Shown here: one piece after another, positions 44,021 through 51,712 of the stretch | Layout: the number at the start of each line of letters is the position of its first letter | Position numbering within the stretch: the stretch's first letter is position 1 | Source of the DNA: Rhizorhabdus dicambivorans | Lineage (GTDB): Bacteria > Pseudomonadota > Alphaproteobacteria > Sphingomonadales > Sphingomonadaceae | Assembly (NCBI RefSeq): GCF_002355275.1 | Contig: NZ_CP023449.1 | Coordinates: forward strand, 2,396,001 to 2,460,000 | DNA: 64,000 bases | Direction of reading: 5' to 3' | The notes under the pieces: generated by a model | Told to the model about the DNA's origin: nothing | What the model saw: only the letters and a program-made list of their open reading frames with translations | The model's database searches: none | Program-made: the position numbers and the translations under genes

Positions 44021-45007
44021 TCAATCCAGCTTCGCGAACTCGCGCAGTGGCACCTCCGGGCGTGCGCCGAAGTGCGAGATCACCTCGGCCGCCGCAAGGC
44101 CCGCGATGCGGGCGCATTCGGACAGCGGCAGATCGCGGGTGAGGCCGTAGAGGAAGCCGGCGGCGTAGAGATCGCCCGCGCCGGTGGTGTCGACGACCCT
44201 TTCGATATGCGCCGCCGGGCTGCGCGCCCGCTCGGCACCGCGTACGACCACCGAACCCTTGGCGCCCAGCGTCACCGCCGCCAGTTCGACCTTGCCGGCG
44301 ATCAGGTCGAGCGCGGCTTCCAGATCGTCGGTTTCGAACAATGCCAGCAGTTCGCCGTCATTGGCGAAGAGAATGTCGACGCGGTTCTCGATCAGGTCGA
44401 GAAAATCGGCGCGGTGGCGGTTGACGCAGAAGCTGTCGGAGAGCGACAAGGCCACCTTGCGGCCGGCGCCATGCGCGATGTCGGCAGCGCGATGGAATGC
44501 GGCCTTGGCGTGCGGCTCGTCGTAGAGATAGCCTTCCATATAGGTGATCTTCGCTGCACCGACGAGTTCCGCATCGATATCGTCGGCGGTCAGGTTCACG
44601 CAGGCGCCGAGATAGGTGTTCATCGTCCGCTCGGCATCTGAGGTGACGAAGATGATGCAGCGCGCGGTCGATGGGCCATCCGACGCCATCGGCGTGGTGA
44701 AGCGCACTCCCGAGGCGAGCAGGTCGTGCCGATAGGCCGCACCCAGTTCGTCGTCGCGCAGCTTGCCGATATAGCCGCAGGCCGCGCCCAGCGAGCCGAG
44801 GCCGGCGATGGTGTTTCCGGCCGAACCGCCCGATGCGCGGATCGTCGACCCCATCGCGGCATAGAGGCGTTCGGCGGTCGCTTCGTCGATCAAGGTCATC
44901 GCGCCCTTGTTGAGCTGATGCTCGACCAGGAACTGGTCCTCGGCATGGGCCAGCAGGTCGATGATCGCATTGCCGATGCCGACGACATCGAGGGTGGCTT
45001 CGCTCAT
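44021..45007 (-). CDS. PfkB-family kinase, adenosine kinase type
   Basis: A 328-residue ribokinase-fold enzyme. The N-terminal VVGIGNAIIDLLAHAEDQFL and GGSAGNTIAGLGSLGAACGYIGKL bind sugar, and DTTGAGDLYAAGFLYGL is the second PfkB signature with the catalytic Asp. SLSDSFCVNRHRADFLDL and ILFANDGELLALF match the bacterial adenosine/inosine kinase branch (as in Rhizobium) better than fructokinase. The likely role is salvage of adenosine to AMP. It is divergent from xdhC. The start at 45007 is given by the conserved beginning. Confidence 0.88.
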   Translation of the reverse strand: MSEATLDVVGIGNAIIDLLAHAEDQFLVEHQLNKGAMTLIDEATAERLYAAMGSTIRASGGSAGNTIAGLGSLGAACGYIGKLRDDELGAAYRHDLLASGVRFTTPMASDGPSTARCIIFVTSDAERTMNTYLGACVNLTADDIDAELVGAAKITYMEGYLYDEPHAKAAFHRAADIAHGAGRKVALSLSDSFCVNRHRADFLDLIENRVDILFANDGELLALFETDDLEAALDLIAGKVELAAVTLGAKGSVVVRGAERARSPAAHIERVVDTTGAGDLYAAGFLYGLTRDLPLSECARIAGLAAAEVISHFGARPEVPLREFAKLD

Positions 45008-45109
45008 GGATTATCCTTGCGCTGGGCGGGTGCGCCCGTTGGGAAATTGTGGCATTCCCCATGCCGCGCACGGTCCGCGCGATCAAGGTCCCACAGTCTG
45101 AACGGATAT

Positions 45110-46048
45110 ATGCTCGACGAACTCGACGAATTGCTGGGCAAGGCACGCGCCTGGAAGGCGGCGGGCCGCGGAGTGGCCATCGCGACAGTGATCGAAACCT
45201 GGGGATCGGCCCCGCGGCCGCGCGGAAGCCATGCGATCATCCGCGACGACGGGCTGTTCGAAGGATCGGTGAGCGGGGGTTGCGTCGAGGGCGACGTGCT
45301 GGTTTCCGCCCAGGCTCTGATCGCCGCCGGCGGCGGCTTCGACCAGCGTGAATATGGTGTGCAGGACGAGAATGCGTGGACCTTCGGCCTGGCCTGCGGC
45401 GGCAGCATCGTGGTGCTGATCCAGACCGTCGACGATGCTCATTATCCGCCCGCACTCATCGATCGGGTCATCGAGGCGCGCCGGGCCGGCCATCCGCTGG
45501 CAGTCCGCACCGATCTATCGACCGGCGCGAGCGGCATCGCCGCGTCCGGCGCACCGGAGGAGGGGGCCTACACCAATCTCTATCCCCCGCCTTTGCGGAT
45601 GATGATCGTCGGCGCGGTGCATGTCAGCCAGCATCTCGTGCCGCTGGCCCGTCAGCTGGGCTTCCGCGTCCTGATCGTGGACCCGCGCGACAGCTTCGCC
45701 GCGGCGAGCCGCTTCGCCGATATCGAGGTCGACACGCGCTGGCCCGATGAGGCCTTCGCCCAGTGGAAGCCAGATGCGGGCACGGCGGCGGTGACGCTCA
45801 CCCATGATCCCAAGATCGACGATCCGGCGCTGGTCGCGGCGCTGGGCAGCGACGCCTTCTACGTCGCCGCGCTGGGATCGCGCCGTACCCATGCCAAGCG
45901 GCTCGACCGGCTGACCGCGCAGGGTTTCGGTTCGGATCAGCTTGCCCGCATCGACGGTCCGGCCGGTCTCGCCATCGGCGCCAAGACCCCGTCCGAGATC
46001 GCCCTGTCGATTCTCGCCGGGGCGATCGCCGCGCTGCGCGGGGCGTGA
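45110..46048 (+). CDS. XdhC/CoxI family molybdenum-cofactor insertion factor
   Basis: A 312-residue protein. The N-terminal XdhC/CoxI domain shows IETWGSAPRPRGSHAIIRDDG and GSVSGGCVEGDVL (family cysteine motif). The C-terminal Rossmann part is MMIVGAVHVSQHLVPLARQLGF then VALTHDPKIDDPAL-like sequence and ALGSRRTHAKRLDRL. XdhC proteins bind and protect sulfurated molybdopterin and deliver it to xanthine-dehydrogenase-type enzymes. No such enzyme is in the window, so its client is elsewhere. It overlaps the next gene (GTGA), which encodes a cofactor nucleotidyltransferase. Confidence 0.93.
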   Translation: MLDELDELLGKARAWKAAGRGVAIATVIETWGSAPRPRGSHAIIRDDGLFEGSVSGGCVEGDVLVSAQALIAAGGGFDQREYGVQDENAWTFGLACGGSIVVLIQTVDDAHYPPALIDRVIEARRAGHPLAVRTDLSTGASGIAASGAPEEGAYTNLYPPPLRMMIVGAVHVSQHLVPLARQLGFRVLIVDPRDSFAAASRFADIEVDTRWPDEAFAQWKPDAGTAAVTLTHDPKIDDPALVAALGSDAFYVAALGSRRTHAKRLDRLTAQGFGSDQLARIDGPAGLAIGAKTPSEIALSILAGAIAALRGA

Positions 46049-46617
46049 CGGTCGGTGCTATCCTGCTCGCCGCCGGCAGTGCGCGGCGGATGGGGGAGGA
46101 CAAGCTGCTCGCCGATCTTGGCGGCCGTCCGCTGGTGGAGCATGCGCTGGAGGCGATCCTCGCCGCGGGGCTGGCAGGGCCGCTCGTCGCGGTGGCACCG
46201 GGCAGCATGCTGGTCGAGCGATGGGGCACGAAGGCCCGGTGCGTTGAGGTCGCCGATCATGCGCTTGGCATGGGACATTCGCTCGCGGCGGCGATCGAGG
46301 CTGCGCCGTTGGAGTGGAGCGCGGCGATCGTCTTCCTGGGGGATATGCCCTTCGTCCGGCCGGACACCCTGGCGATGCTGGCGGGCAGGGCGATGCCGAA
46401 CGCCATTGTCCGGCCGGCCTTCGGAGGGGAGCCGGGCAATCCCGTTCTTTGGGGGCGGGAGCATTTTCCCGCTCTCGCGCGGCTGACGGGCGATCAGGGC
46501 GGTCGCGCCCTGCTCCGCGCACTGCCGGTCCAGCTGCTCGAATGTGGCGATCCCGGCGTGCTCATCGATGTGGACACGCCGGAGGCGCTGGCGGAGGCCA
46601 GGCGCCGCCCGGTTTAG
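46045..46617 (+). CDS. MocA-like molybdenum cofactor cytidylyl/nucleotidyltransferase
   Basis: A 190-residue GT-A-fold nucleotidyltransferase. The N-terminal VGAILLAAGSARRMGEDKLLADLGGRPLVEH is the nucleotide-binding signature. VFLGDMPFVRPDTLAML binds metal, and PAFGGEPGNPVLWGREHF then LTGDQGGRALLR are typical of the MocA/MobA-like group. The start is a GTG sharing GTGA with the xdhC stop. Next to xdhC it most likely makes MCD (cytosine dinucleotide cofactor) for xanthine-oxidase-family enzymes. Confidence 0.9.
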   Translation: MTVGAILLAAGSARRMGEDKLLADLGGRPLVEHALEAILAAGLAGPLVAVAPGSMLVERWGTKARCVEVADHALGMGHSLAAAIEAAPLEWSAAIVFLGDMPFVRPDTLAMLAGRAMPNAIVRPAFGGEPGNPVLWGREHFPALARLTGDQGGRALLRALPVQLLECGDPGVLIDVDTPEALAEARRRPV

Positions 46618-46630
46618 CGGTCGGGGAGCG

Positions 46631-49126
46631 CTACAGCGATCGTAGCGCTGCCGCCGGCCGCGCCGCCAGCACCGGCAGCGATCCGATGATCCCGATCCCG
46701 AGCGTCCCGGCCATGCCGATCGCCAGGGTCGCCAACACCGTGGCCCAGTCGGGCGCCCAGTGCAGTTCAAAGATCTGCGTCGCGACATACCAGCCGGCGG
46801 TCGTTCCGGCCGCCAGCGCCAGCACGGCGACAACGGCGGCGAGCAGGGCATATTCGATCGCCTGTGCCAGCAATATCTGTCGCCGGCTCGCCCCAAGCAG
46901 CTTGAGCAGGACCGCGTCGTACAGCCGCGCCCGGCGCGACGCGGCGATCGCGCCCACCAGCACGGCGATGCCGGCGGCCAGCGTCACCGAGGCGGCGGCA
47001 CGGATCGCGGTGGCGAGCTGGCCGAAGATCGTCGCGACCTGCCCGACCACATCCTTGACCCGGATCAGCGAGACGGAGGGGAAGCCGGCGATCACCGCCT
47101 TGTTGACATCGCCTTCGCGCGGATCGGGCAGCGCGATCGTGGCCATATAGCTGTGCGGGGCTCCCTCCAGCGCGCCGGGGGCGAAGATGATGCCGAAGTT
47201 GAAGCCCATCGTCTCCCAGTTCACCCGGCGGATCGAGGCGACCTTCGCCTCCATTTCGACGCCCAGCACCGAGAAGATCATCGCATCGCCCGGCTTCAGT
47301 TCCAGCGCCTTGGCCGCCTGTTCCTCGATCGAGACCAGCGGTGGCCCCGCATAGTCGGCCGGCCACCATTGCCCGGCGATGACCTCATTCCCCTCGGGCA
47401 AGGCGGCGGCATAGGTGATGCTGCGGTCGCCGTTGAGAATCCAGGCGCCCTTGGGCACCGGCTTCATGTCGGTCACGCGCACCCCGCGTACCGCTACCAC
47501 CGAGCCGCGCAGCGAAGGCACGCTGTCGATCTTTGCTTCGGGCGCGCGGTTGATGATCGTGTCGCGGAAGCGCCCGATATCCTCGGTCGGCACGTCGAGT
47601 GCGAAGAAATTGGGCGCGCGGGCGGGAACGGTCCGCTCGATCTGGTTGGCCAGGTTGGTCTGCAGCACCGCGAGCATGACGAACAGGGTGAGGCCCAGGC
47701 CGAGCGCGATGATCAGCCGGTCGGTCTGCGCCGCCGGCCGGTGAAGATTGGCGATGGCTAGGCGCAGCAGCGGCCGGCGGGAGCGGGGCAGCGCGCGGGC
47801 GACGCGCTTGACCAGCCGGCCTATTGCGCCGAGCGCGAGGAAGGTCGCCACGGTGCCGGCGAGGAAGCCGGCGCTGAGCAGGGGCTGGCGTGCGGTGCCG
47901 ATCGCCAGCGCCGCGATGCCGAGCCCGGCCAGCACCATCGGCAACAGCACCCGCCAGCGCGGCCAGCCGAACGGCTCCACCCGGGCGCGGAAGATCGCAG
48001 CGGGGCTGACCTGCCCGGCGCGCGTCAAAGGCGCCAGGCTGAACAACAGGGCAGCAAGAAATCCATAGATGGCGCTGATCAGCAGCGGCAACGGAAAGAT
48101 CGCGAATTTCGGCGCCACGGGCAGCGCGTCGCCGGCCAGCCATCCAACGATCGCGGGTATCGCCGCGCCCATCGCAAGTCCGGCCAGGATCGCACCGGTC
48201 GCGACGATGGTGACCTGGATCAGATAGATGCGGAAGATCATCGCCGAGGACGCACCCAAGATCTTGAGTGTGGCGATGCCGGGCCGACGCTGGTCGAGCC
48301 AGGAGGCGACCCCGTTGCCGACTCCGATCCCTGCGACGATCAGCGCGGTCAGGCCGACCAGGGTGAGGAACTGGCCGAGCTGGTCGACGAAGCGGCGCAG
48401 CCCGCGCGCGGCGTTGGTGCGGTCGCTCACCTCCCAATTGGCGTCGTGGTAGCGTTCCTCGAGCCGTTCGGCGAGCGCATGGGCATCTTGGCCCGCGGGG
48501 ATGCGCAGCCGATAGCGGGTGGTGAAGAGGCTGCCGGGCTGGACCAGCCGGGTCGCGTCGAGCGCTTCGCGCGAAACGAGGATGCTGGGGCCCAGCGTGA
48601 AGCCCTCGCCGACGCGATCGGGTTCCTCGGCGATCAGGCCGATGATGCGAAGTTCAGCCTCGCCCACCTTCACCCGGTCGCCCAGCTTGAGCGACAGCCG
48701 TTCGACCAGCGCCGGGGCGACCACCGCGTCCAGCCGCTGCGGCCTTGTCCCAAGGGCGCCGGGGGCGAGGCGCAGCGTTCCGTAGAGCGGCCACCGGGCA
48801 TCGATGCCCTTCAGTTCGGCCAGCACCGAAGCGCTGGCGTCGGGGCGCGAGGCCATCGCGCGAAGCCTTATGCTTTCCGATACCGTTCCGTATCGGGCGA
48901 AGGCGGTGCGCTCGGCAGCGGTGGCCTCACGCTGGCTTACGCGCAATTCGATGTCGCCGCCCAGAATCTCCCGGCCGCGGGCATCCAGTTCGGCGGTGAT
49001 CGCCTGGCCCAGGCTGCCGACCCCGGCAAGGCCCGCCACGCCCAGGAACAGGCAGATGATCAGCAGGCGCAGACCCTTGAGGCCGCCGCGCATGTCCCGC
49101 AACGCGAGCGCCCAGGCGGTGGTCAT
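46631..49126 (-). CDS. ABC transporter permease, FtsX-like (YbbP type)
   Basis: An 831-residue membrane protein with two FtsX cores. The N-terminal helix (LLIICLFLGVAGLAGVGSL) is followed by a large periplasmic domain. A block of membrane helices (residues about 265-500: LTALIVAGIGVGNGVASWL, VTIVATGAILAGLAMGAAIP, FAIFPLPLLISAIYGFLAALLF) precedes a second periplasmic domain and a final three-helix FtsX core. The overall plan, 8-10 helices and about 800 residues, is like E. coli YbbP, which works with YbbA and perhaps exports hydrophobic or lipid-linked molecules. The substrate is unknown. The start overlaps the ATPase gene by 4 bp. Confidence 0.9.
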   Translation of the reverse strand: MTTAWALALRDMRGGLKGLRLLIICLFLGVAGLAGVGSLGQAITAELDARGREILGGDIELRVSQREATAAERTAFARYGTVSESIRLRAMASRPDASASVLAELKGIDARWPLYGTLRLAPGALGTRPQRLDAVVAPALVERLSLKLGDRVKVGEAELRIIGLIAEEPDRVGEGFTLGPSILVSREALDATRLVQPGSLFTTRYRLRIPAGQDAHALAERLEERYHDANWEVSDRTNAARGLRRFVDQLGQFLTLVGLTALIVAGIGVGNGVASWLDQRRPGIATLKILGASSAMIFRIYLIQVTIVATGAILAGLAMGAAIPAIVGWLAGDALPVAPKFAIFPLPLLISAIYGFLAALLFSLAPLTRAGQVSPAAIFRARVEPFGWPRWRVLLPMVLAGLGIAALAIGTARQPLLSAGFLAGTVATFLALGAIGRLVKRVARALPRSRRPLLRLAIANLHRPAAQTDRLIIALGLGLTLFVMLAVLQTNLANQIERTVPARAPNFFALDVPTEDIGRFRDTIINRAPEAKIDSVPSLRGSVVAVRGVRVTDMKPVPKGAWILNGDRSITYAAALPEGNEVIAGQWWPADYAGPPLVSIEEQAAKALELKPGDAMIFSVLGVEMEAKVASIRRVNWETMGFNFGIIFAPGALEGAPHSYMATIALPDPREGDVNKAVIAGFPSVSLIRVKDVVGQVATIFGQLATAIRAAASVTLAAGIAVLVGAIAASRRARLYDAVLLKLLGASRRQILLAQAIEYALLAAVVAVLALAAGTTAGWYVATQIFELHWAPDWATVLATLAIGMAGTLGIGIIGSLPVLAARPAAALRSL

Positions 49127-49809
49127 GCGGCGCGCCGGTCCGAGACGATCGCCCCGTCGCGCATCTCGACGATGCGGCCGCAGCGGGCGGCCAGCGCGGG
49201 ATCATGGGTTATCACCAGCAGGGTTGCCCCGGTTTCGCGCTGGCGATCGAACAGCAGGTCCATGATCGCCTCGCCGGTCGCGGCATCGAGATTGCCGGTG
49301 GGCTCGTCGGCGAAGATCAGCGCAGGGCGCGGCGCGGTCGCACGCGCGATGGCCACCCTCTGCTGCTCGCCGCCCGAAAGCTGGGCCGGATAATGATCGA
49401 GCCGATGGCCGAGCCCGACGGCTTCCAACTCGGCGCGGGCGCGGGCAAAGGCGTCGGTCTGGCTGGACAGTTCCAGCGGCACCGCGACATTCTCCAGCGC
49501 GGTCATGGTCGGCAGGAGGTGGAAAGCCTGGAGGATGATGCCGATGCGTCCGCGCCGGGCGGCGGCGAGCGCATCCTCGTCAAGCGCGCCAAAATCCAGA
49601 TCGGCGATGGTGATGCGCCCTTCGTCGGCGCGTTCGAGGCCGGAGAGGACCGCCATCAGGGAGGATTTGCCGGATCCCGATGGGCCCAGCAGCGCGACGG
49701 TATCGCCTTCGCCGATGTTCAGATCGATGCCCTTGAGGATATCGACGCGTGCCGATCCCTTGCCCAGCGCGAGACGGACGGCGCTGGCGTCGATGACAGG
49801 CTTGCTCAT
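49123..49809 (-). CDS. ABC transporter ATP-binding protein (YbbA/LolD-like)
   Basis: A 228-residue ATPase. Walker A is GPSGSGKSSLM, the Q-loop is in IILQAFHLLPTMTALENVAVPLEL, the signature is LSGGEQQRVAIARA, and Walker B is LIFADEPTGNLD with the H-loop in VITHD. The length and the LLPTMTALENV sequence are typical of the MacB/LolD/YbbA group. It is followed with a 4-bp overlap by its permease. A periplasmic partner or TesA gene is not adjacent. Confidence 0.94.
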   Translation of the reverse strand: MSKPVIDASAVRLALGKGSARVDILKGIDLNIGEGDTVALLGPSGSGKSSLMAVLSGLERADEGRITIADLDFGALDEDALAAARRGRIGIILQAFHLLPTMTALENVAVPLELSSQTDAFARARAELEAVGLGHRLDHYPAQLSGGEQQRVAIARATAPRPALIFADEPTGNLDAATGEAIMDLLFDRQRETGATLLVITHDPALAARCGRIVEMRDGAIVSDRRAA

Positions 49810-49888
49810 GCGGGTGATGCGATCCTCGGACGTTGCTGTACCGCAACATGAGGATTGCTCCGCCCGCGATCAATGGGCGGAAGTGAAA

Positions 49889-50048
49889 AGATCCTCCCTA
49901 TCCGAAGGATGGGGAGGGGGACCGTCCGCGCAGCGGATGGTGGAGGGGTAGGGTAAGAGCTGGAAGCGTGCGATGGTTGAGAGGTCGGAAAACCCCTCCA
50001 CCACCTTGCGGGTGGTCCCCCTCCCCACGCTTCGCGTAGGGAGGATCT
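49889..50048. repeat. Long imperfect inverted repeat (160 bp)
   Basis: The left arm starts AGATCCTCCCTATCCGAAGG and ends GTGGAGGGGT. The right arm starts ACCCCTCCACCACC and ends CGTAGGGAGGATCT. The two arms (about 59 nt each) mirror one another, with internal hairpins CCGAAGGATGGGG and TCCGCGCAGCGGA that break the stem. The spacer is about 40 bp. It fills the gap between the ABC ATPase promoter side and the sthA stop. Its pieces are typical of multicopy elements in sphingomonad genomes, as I recall. It has no coding capacity. Confidence 0.8.
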
Positions 50049-50054
50049 TGGACG

Positions 50055-51530
50055 TTACGCCGCTGCCGCCTTCGGCCCCTCGCTCGCGATGCGTTGCAGT
50101 TCCGGCAGGGCGCGATCCAGGGCGCTCTGATAATGGTCGTCGCAGCGCGGCATCCGGTTCCAGGCGTCGAGTGCGGCGATCTTGTAGGCTTCGGCCAGGG
50201 TCGGATAGTTGAACGTGTTCTCGACGAAATAGTCGATCGTCCCGCCCAGGTTAAGCACCGCCTGGCCGATGTGGATCAGTTCGGTGGCGCATTCGCCGAT
50301 GATGTGGACGCCGAGCAGGCGCCGGTCTTCCAGCGCGAAGATCAGCTTCATCATGCCCGATTGCATGCCCATGATGTGCCCGCGAGATGTTTCCCGGAAG
50401 CGGGCGATGCCGCATTCATAGGGAATGCCCTTCTCGCGCACCTCCTGTTCGGAAAGGCCCACGGTCGAGATTTCCGGCACCGCATAGATGCCGTATGGGA
50501 AATAGGCCGGAGCCGGCGGCATCGGCGCGTCGAAGGCGTGGCAGGCGGCGATGCGGCCCTGCTCCATCGAGGTGGAGGCGAGGCTCGGGAAGCCGATTAC
50601 GTCCCCGGCCGCGTAGATGTGCGGGACCGAGGTCTGCAGCGTGGCGGGATCGACCGTCAGCCGGCCGCGGCTGTCGGCCTCCAGTCCGCAGTTCTCCAGG
50701 CCCAGTGCGGCGGTCGCGCCGATGCGGCCGGCGGCATAGAGCAGCATTTCCGAACGGATGCGGCGGCCATCCTCCAGCACCGAGATTGCCCAGCCCTGGC
50801 CGTCGACCTCGACCCGGTCGACCTTGGCGCCGAGCCGGATCGACATGCCACGATCGCGCAGCTGGTGGACGAAATCCTCGATGATCTCGCGATCGACGAA
50901 ATCCAGGAAACTGTCGCGTGGTTCGATCAAGGTCACGGAGACGTCGAGCGCCGAGAAGATCGTCGCATATTCGATGCCGATCACCCCCGCGCCTATCACC
51001 GCCAGGCTGCGCGGCACGCGCGGCTCGGAGATCATGTCGTCGCTGTCGATGATGGTGGTACCGTTGAACGGGATTGTTGAGGGGCGGTAGGGGATCGTCC
51101 CCACCGCGATCAGCACCCGCTCGGCTTCGAAAAGCTGGATGTCGCCCTTGGGGCAGGTGACCTGGACCTCATGCGGGCTGCGGAATTGCGCGGTGCCCTC
51201 GATGGTGCGCACGCCGTTGCGGGTGAACTGATGCTCGAGCACGTCAATTTCATGCTCCAGCGTCATCTTCAGCCGCGCGTTGAGATCCTCGCCGCCGATA
51301 TCCTTCTTGACCCGATAGGCGCGACCGTAAAAGCCGCGCTCGCGCCAGCCGGACAGGTTCAGCACGGTCTCGCGCAGCGTCTTGGACGGGATGGTGCCGG
51401 TGTGCACCGACACGCCGCCGACCCGGTAGCGGTTCTCGACGACCAGCACCGACTTGCCCAGCTTGGCGGCCTGAATGGCGGCGCGGCGTCCGGCCGGTCC
51501 ACTGCCGATCACGATCAGTTCGTAGCGCAT
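50055..51530 (-). CDS. sthA: Soluble (Si-specific) NAD(P) transhydrogenase
   Basis: A 491-residue flavoprotein of the disulfide-reductase superfamily that transfers hydride between NADPH and NAD+. The FAD site is VIGSGPAGRRAAIQAAKLGK, and the NAD(P) site is VIGAGVIGIEYATIFSALD. YAAGDVIGFPSLAS is the second FAD motif. At the position of the redox cysteines of related enzymes it has VSVHTGTIPSKT, with no CxxxxC, as in SthA, so it is not a lipoamide dehydrogenase or mercuric reductase. ATG 51530 with GGGGGA 5 bp before it is chosen, and GTG 51533 is an alternative. Confidence 0.95.
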   Translation of the reverse strand: MRYELIVIGSGPAGRRAAIQAAKLGKSVLVVENRYRVGGVSVHTGTIPSKTLRETVLNLSGWRERGFYGRAYRVKKDIGGEDLNARLKMTLEHEIDVLEHQFTRNGVRTIEGTAQFRSPHEVQVTCPKGDIQLFEAERVLIAVGTIPYRPSTIPFNGTTIIDSDDMISEPRVPRSLAVIGAGVIGIEYATIFSALDVSVTLIEPRDSFLDFVDREIIEDFVHQLRDRGMSIRLGAKVDRVEVDGQGWAISVLEDGRRIRSEMLLYAAGRIGATAALGLENCGLEADSRGRLTVDPATLQTSVPHIYAAGDVIGFPSLASTSMEQGRIAACHAFDAPMPPAPAYFPYGIYAVPEISTVGLSEQEVREKGIPYECGIARFRETSRGHIMGMQSGMMKLIFALEDRRLLGVHIIGECATELIHIGQAVLNLGGTIDYFVENTFNYPTLAEAYKIAALDAWNRMPRCDDHYQSALDRALPELQRIASEGPKAAAA

Positions 51531-51614
51531 CACATCCCCCGGTTGCCGCGTTGACGCGGGTCCGATGGTCCGTTCTGCATCCGAAGTTCGGAAGATATGG
51601 TTAACGCCACTCCC

Positions 51615-51637
51615 GTCACCCCAGCGAAGGCGGGACC
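51615..51637. repeat. Fragment of the GTCACCCCAGCGAAGGCGGGACC repeat family
   Basis: A 23-bp partial copy (one arm only) of the dispersed GTCATTCC..GAAGG..GG element, in the gap between sthA and clpA. No matching second arm is nearby, so it is a remnant. Confidence 0.5.
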
Positions 51638-51662
51638 TTTGCGTAAAGAGGGGACAAGGAAA

Positions 51663-51690
51663 AAGGCCCGCCTCCTGCGAGACGGGCCTT
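51663..51690 (-). terminator. Intrinsic terminator of clpA
   Basis: AAGGCCCG and CGGGCCTT pair over a 12-base loop. Read on the minus strand the stem is followed by TTTTTCC. It lies 23 bp after the clpA stop. Confidence 0.88.
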
Positions 51691-51712
51691 CCTCAATTCC
51701 GGGTCGGAAAGC

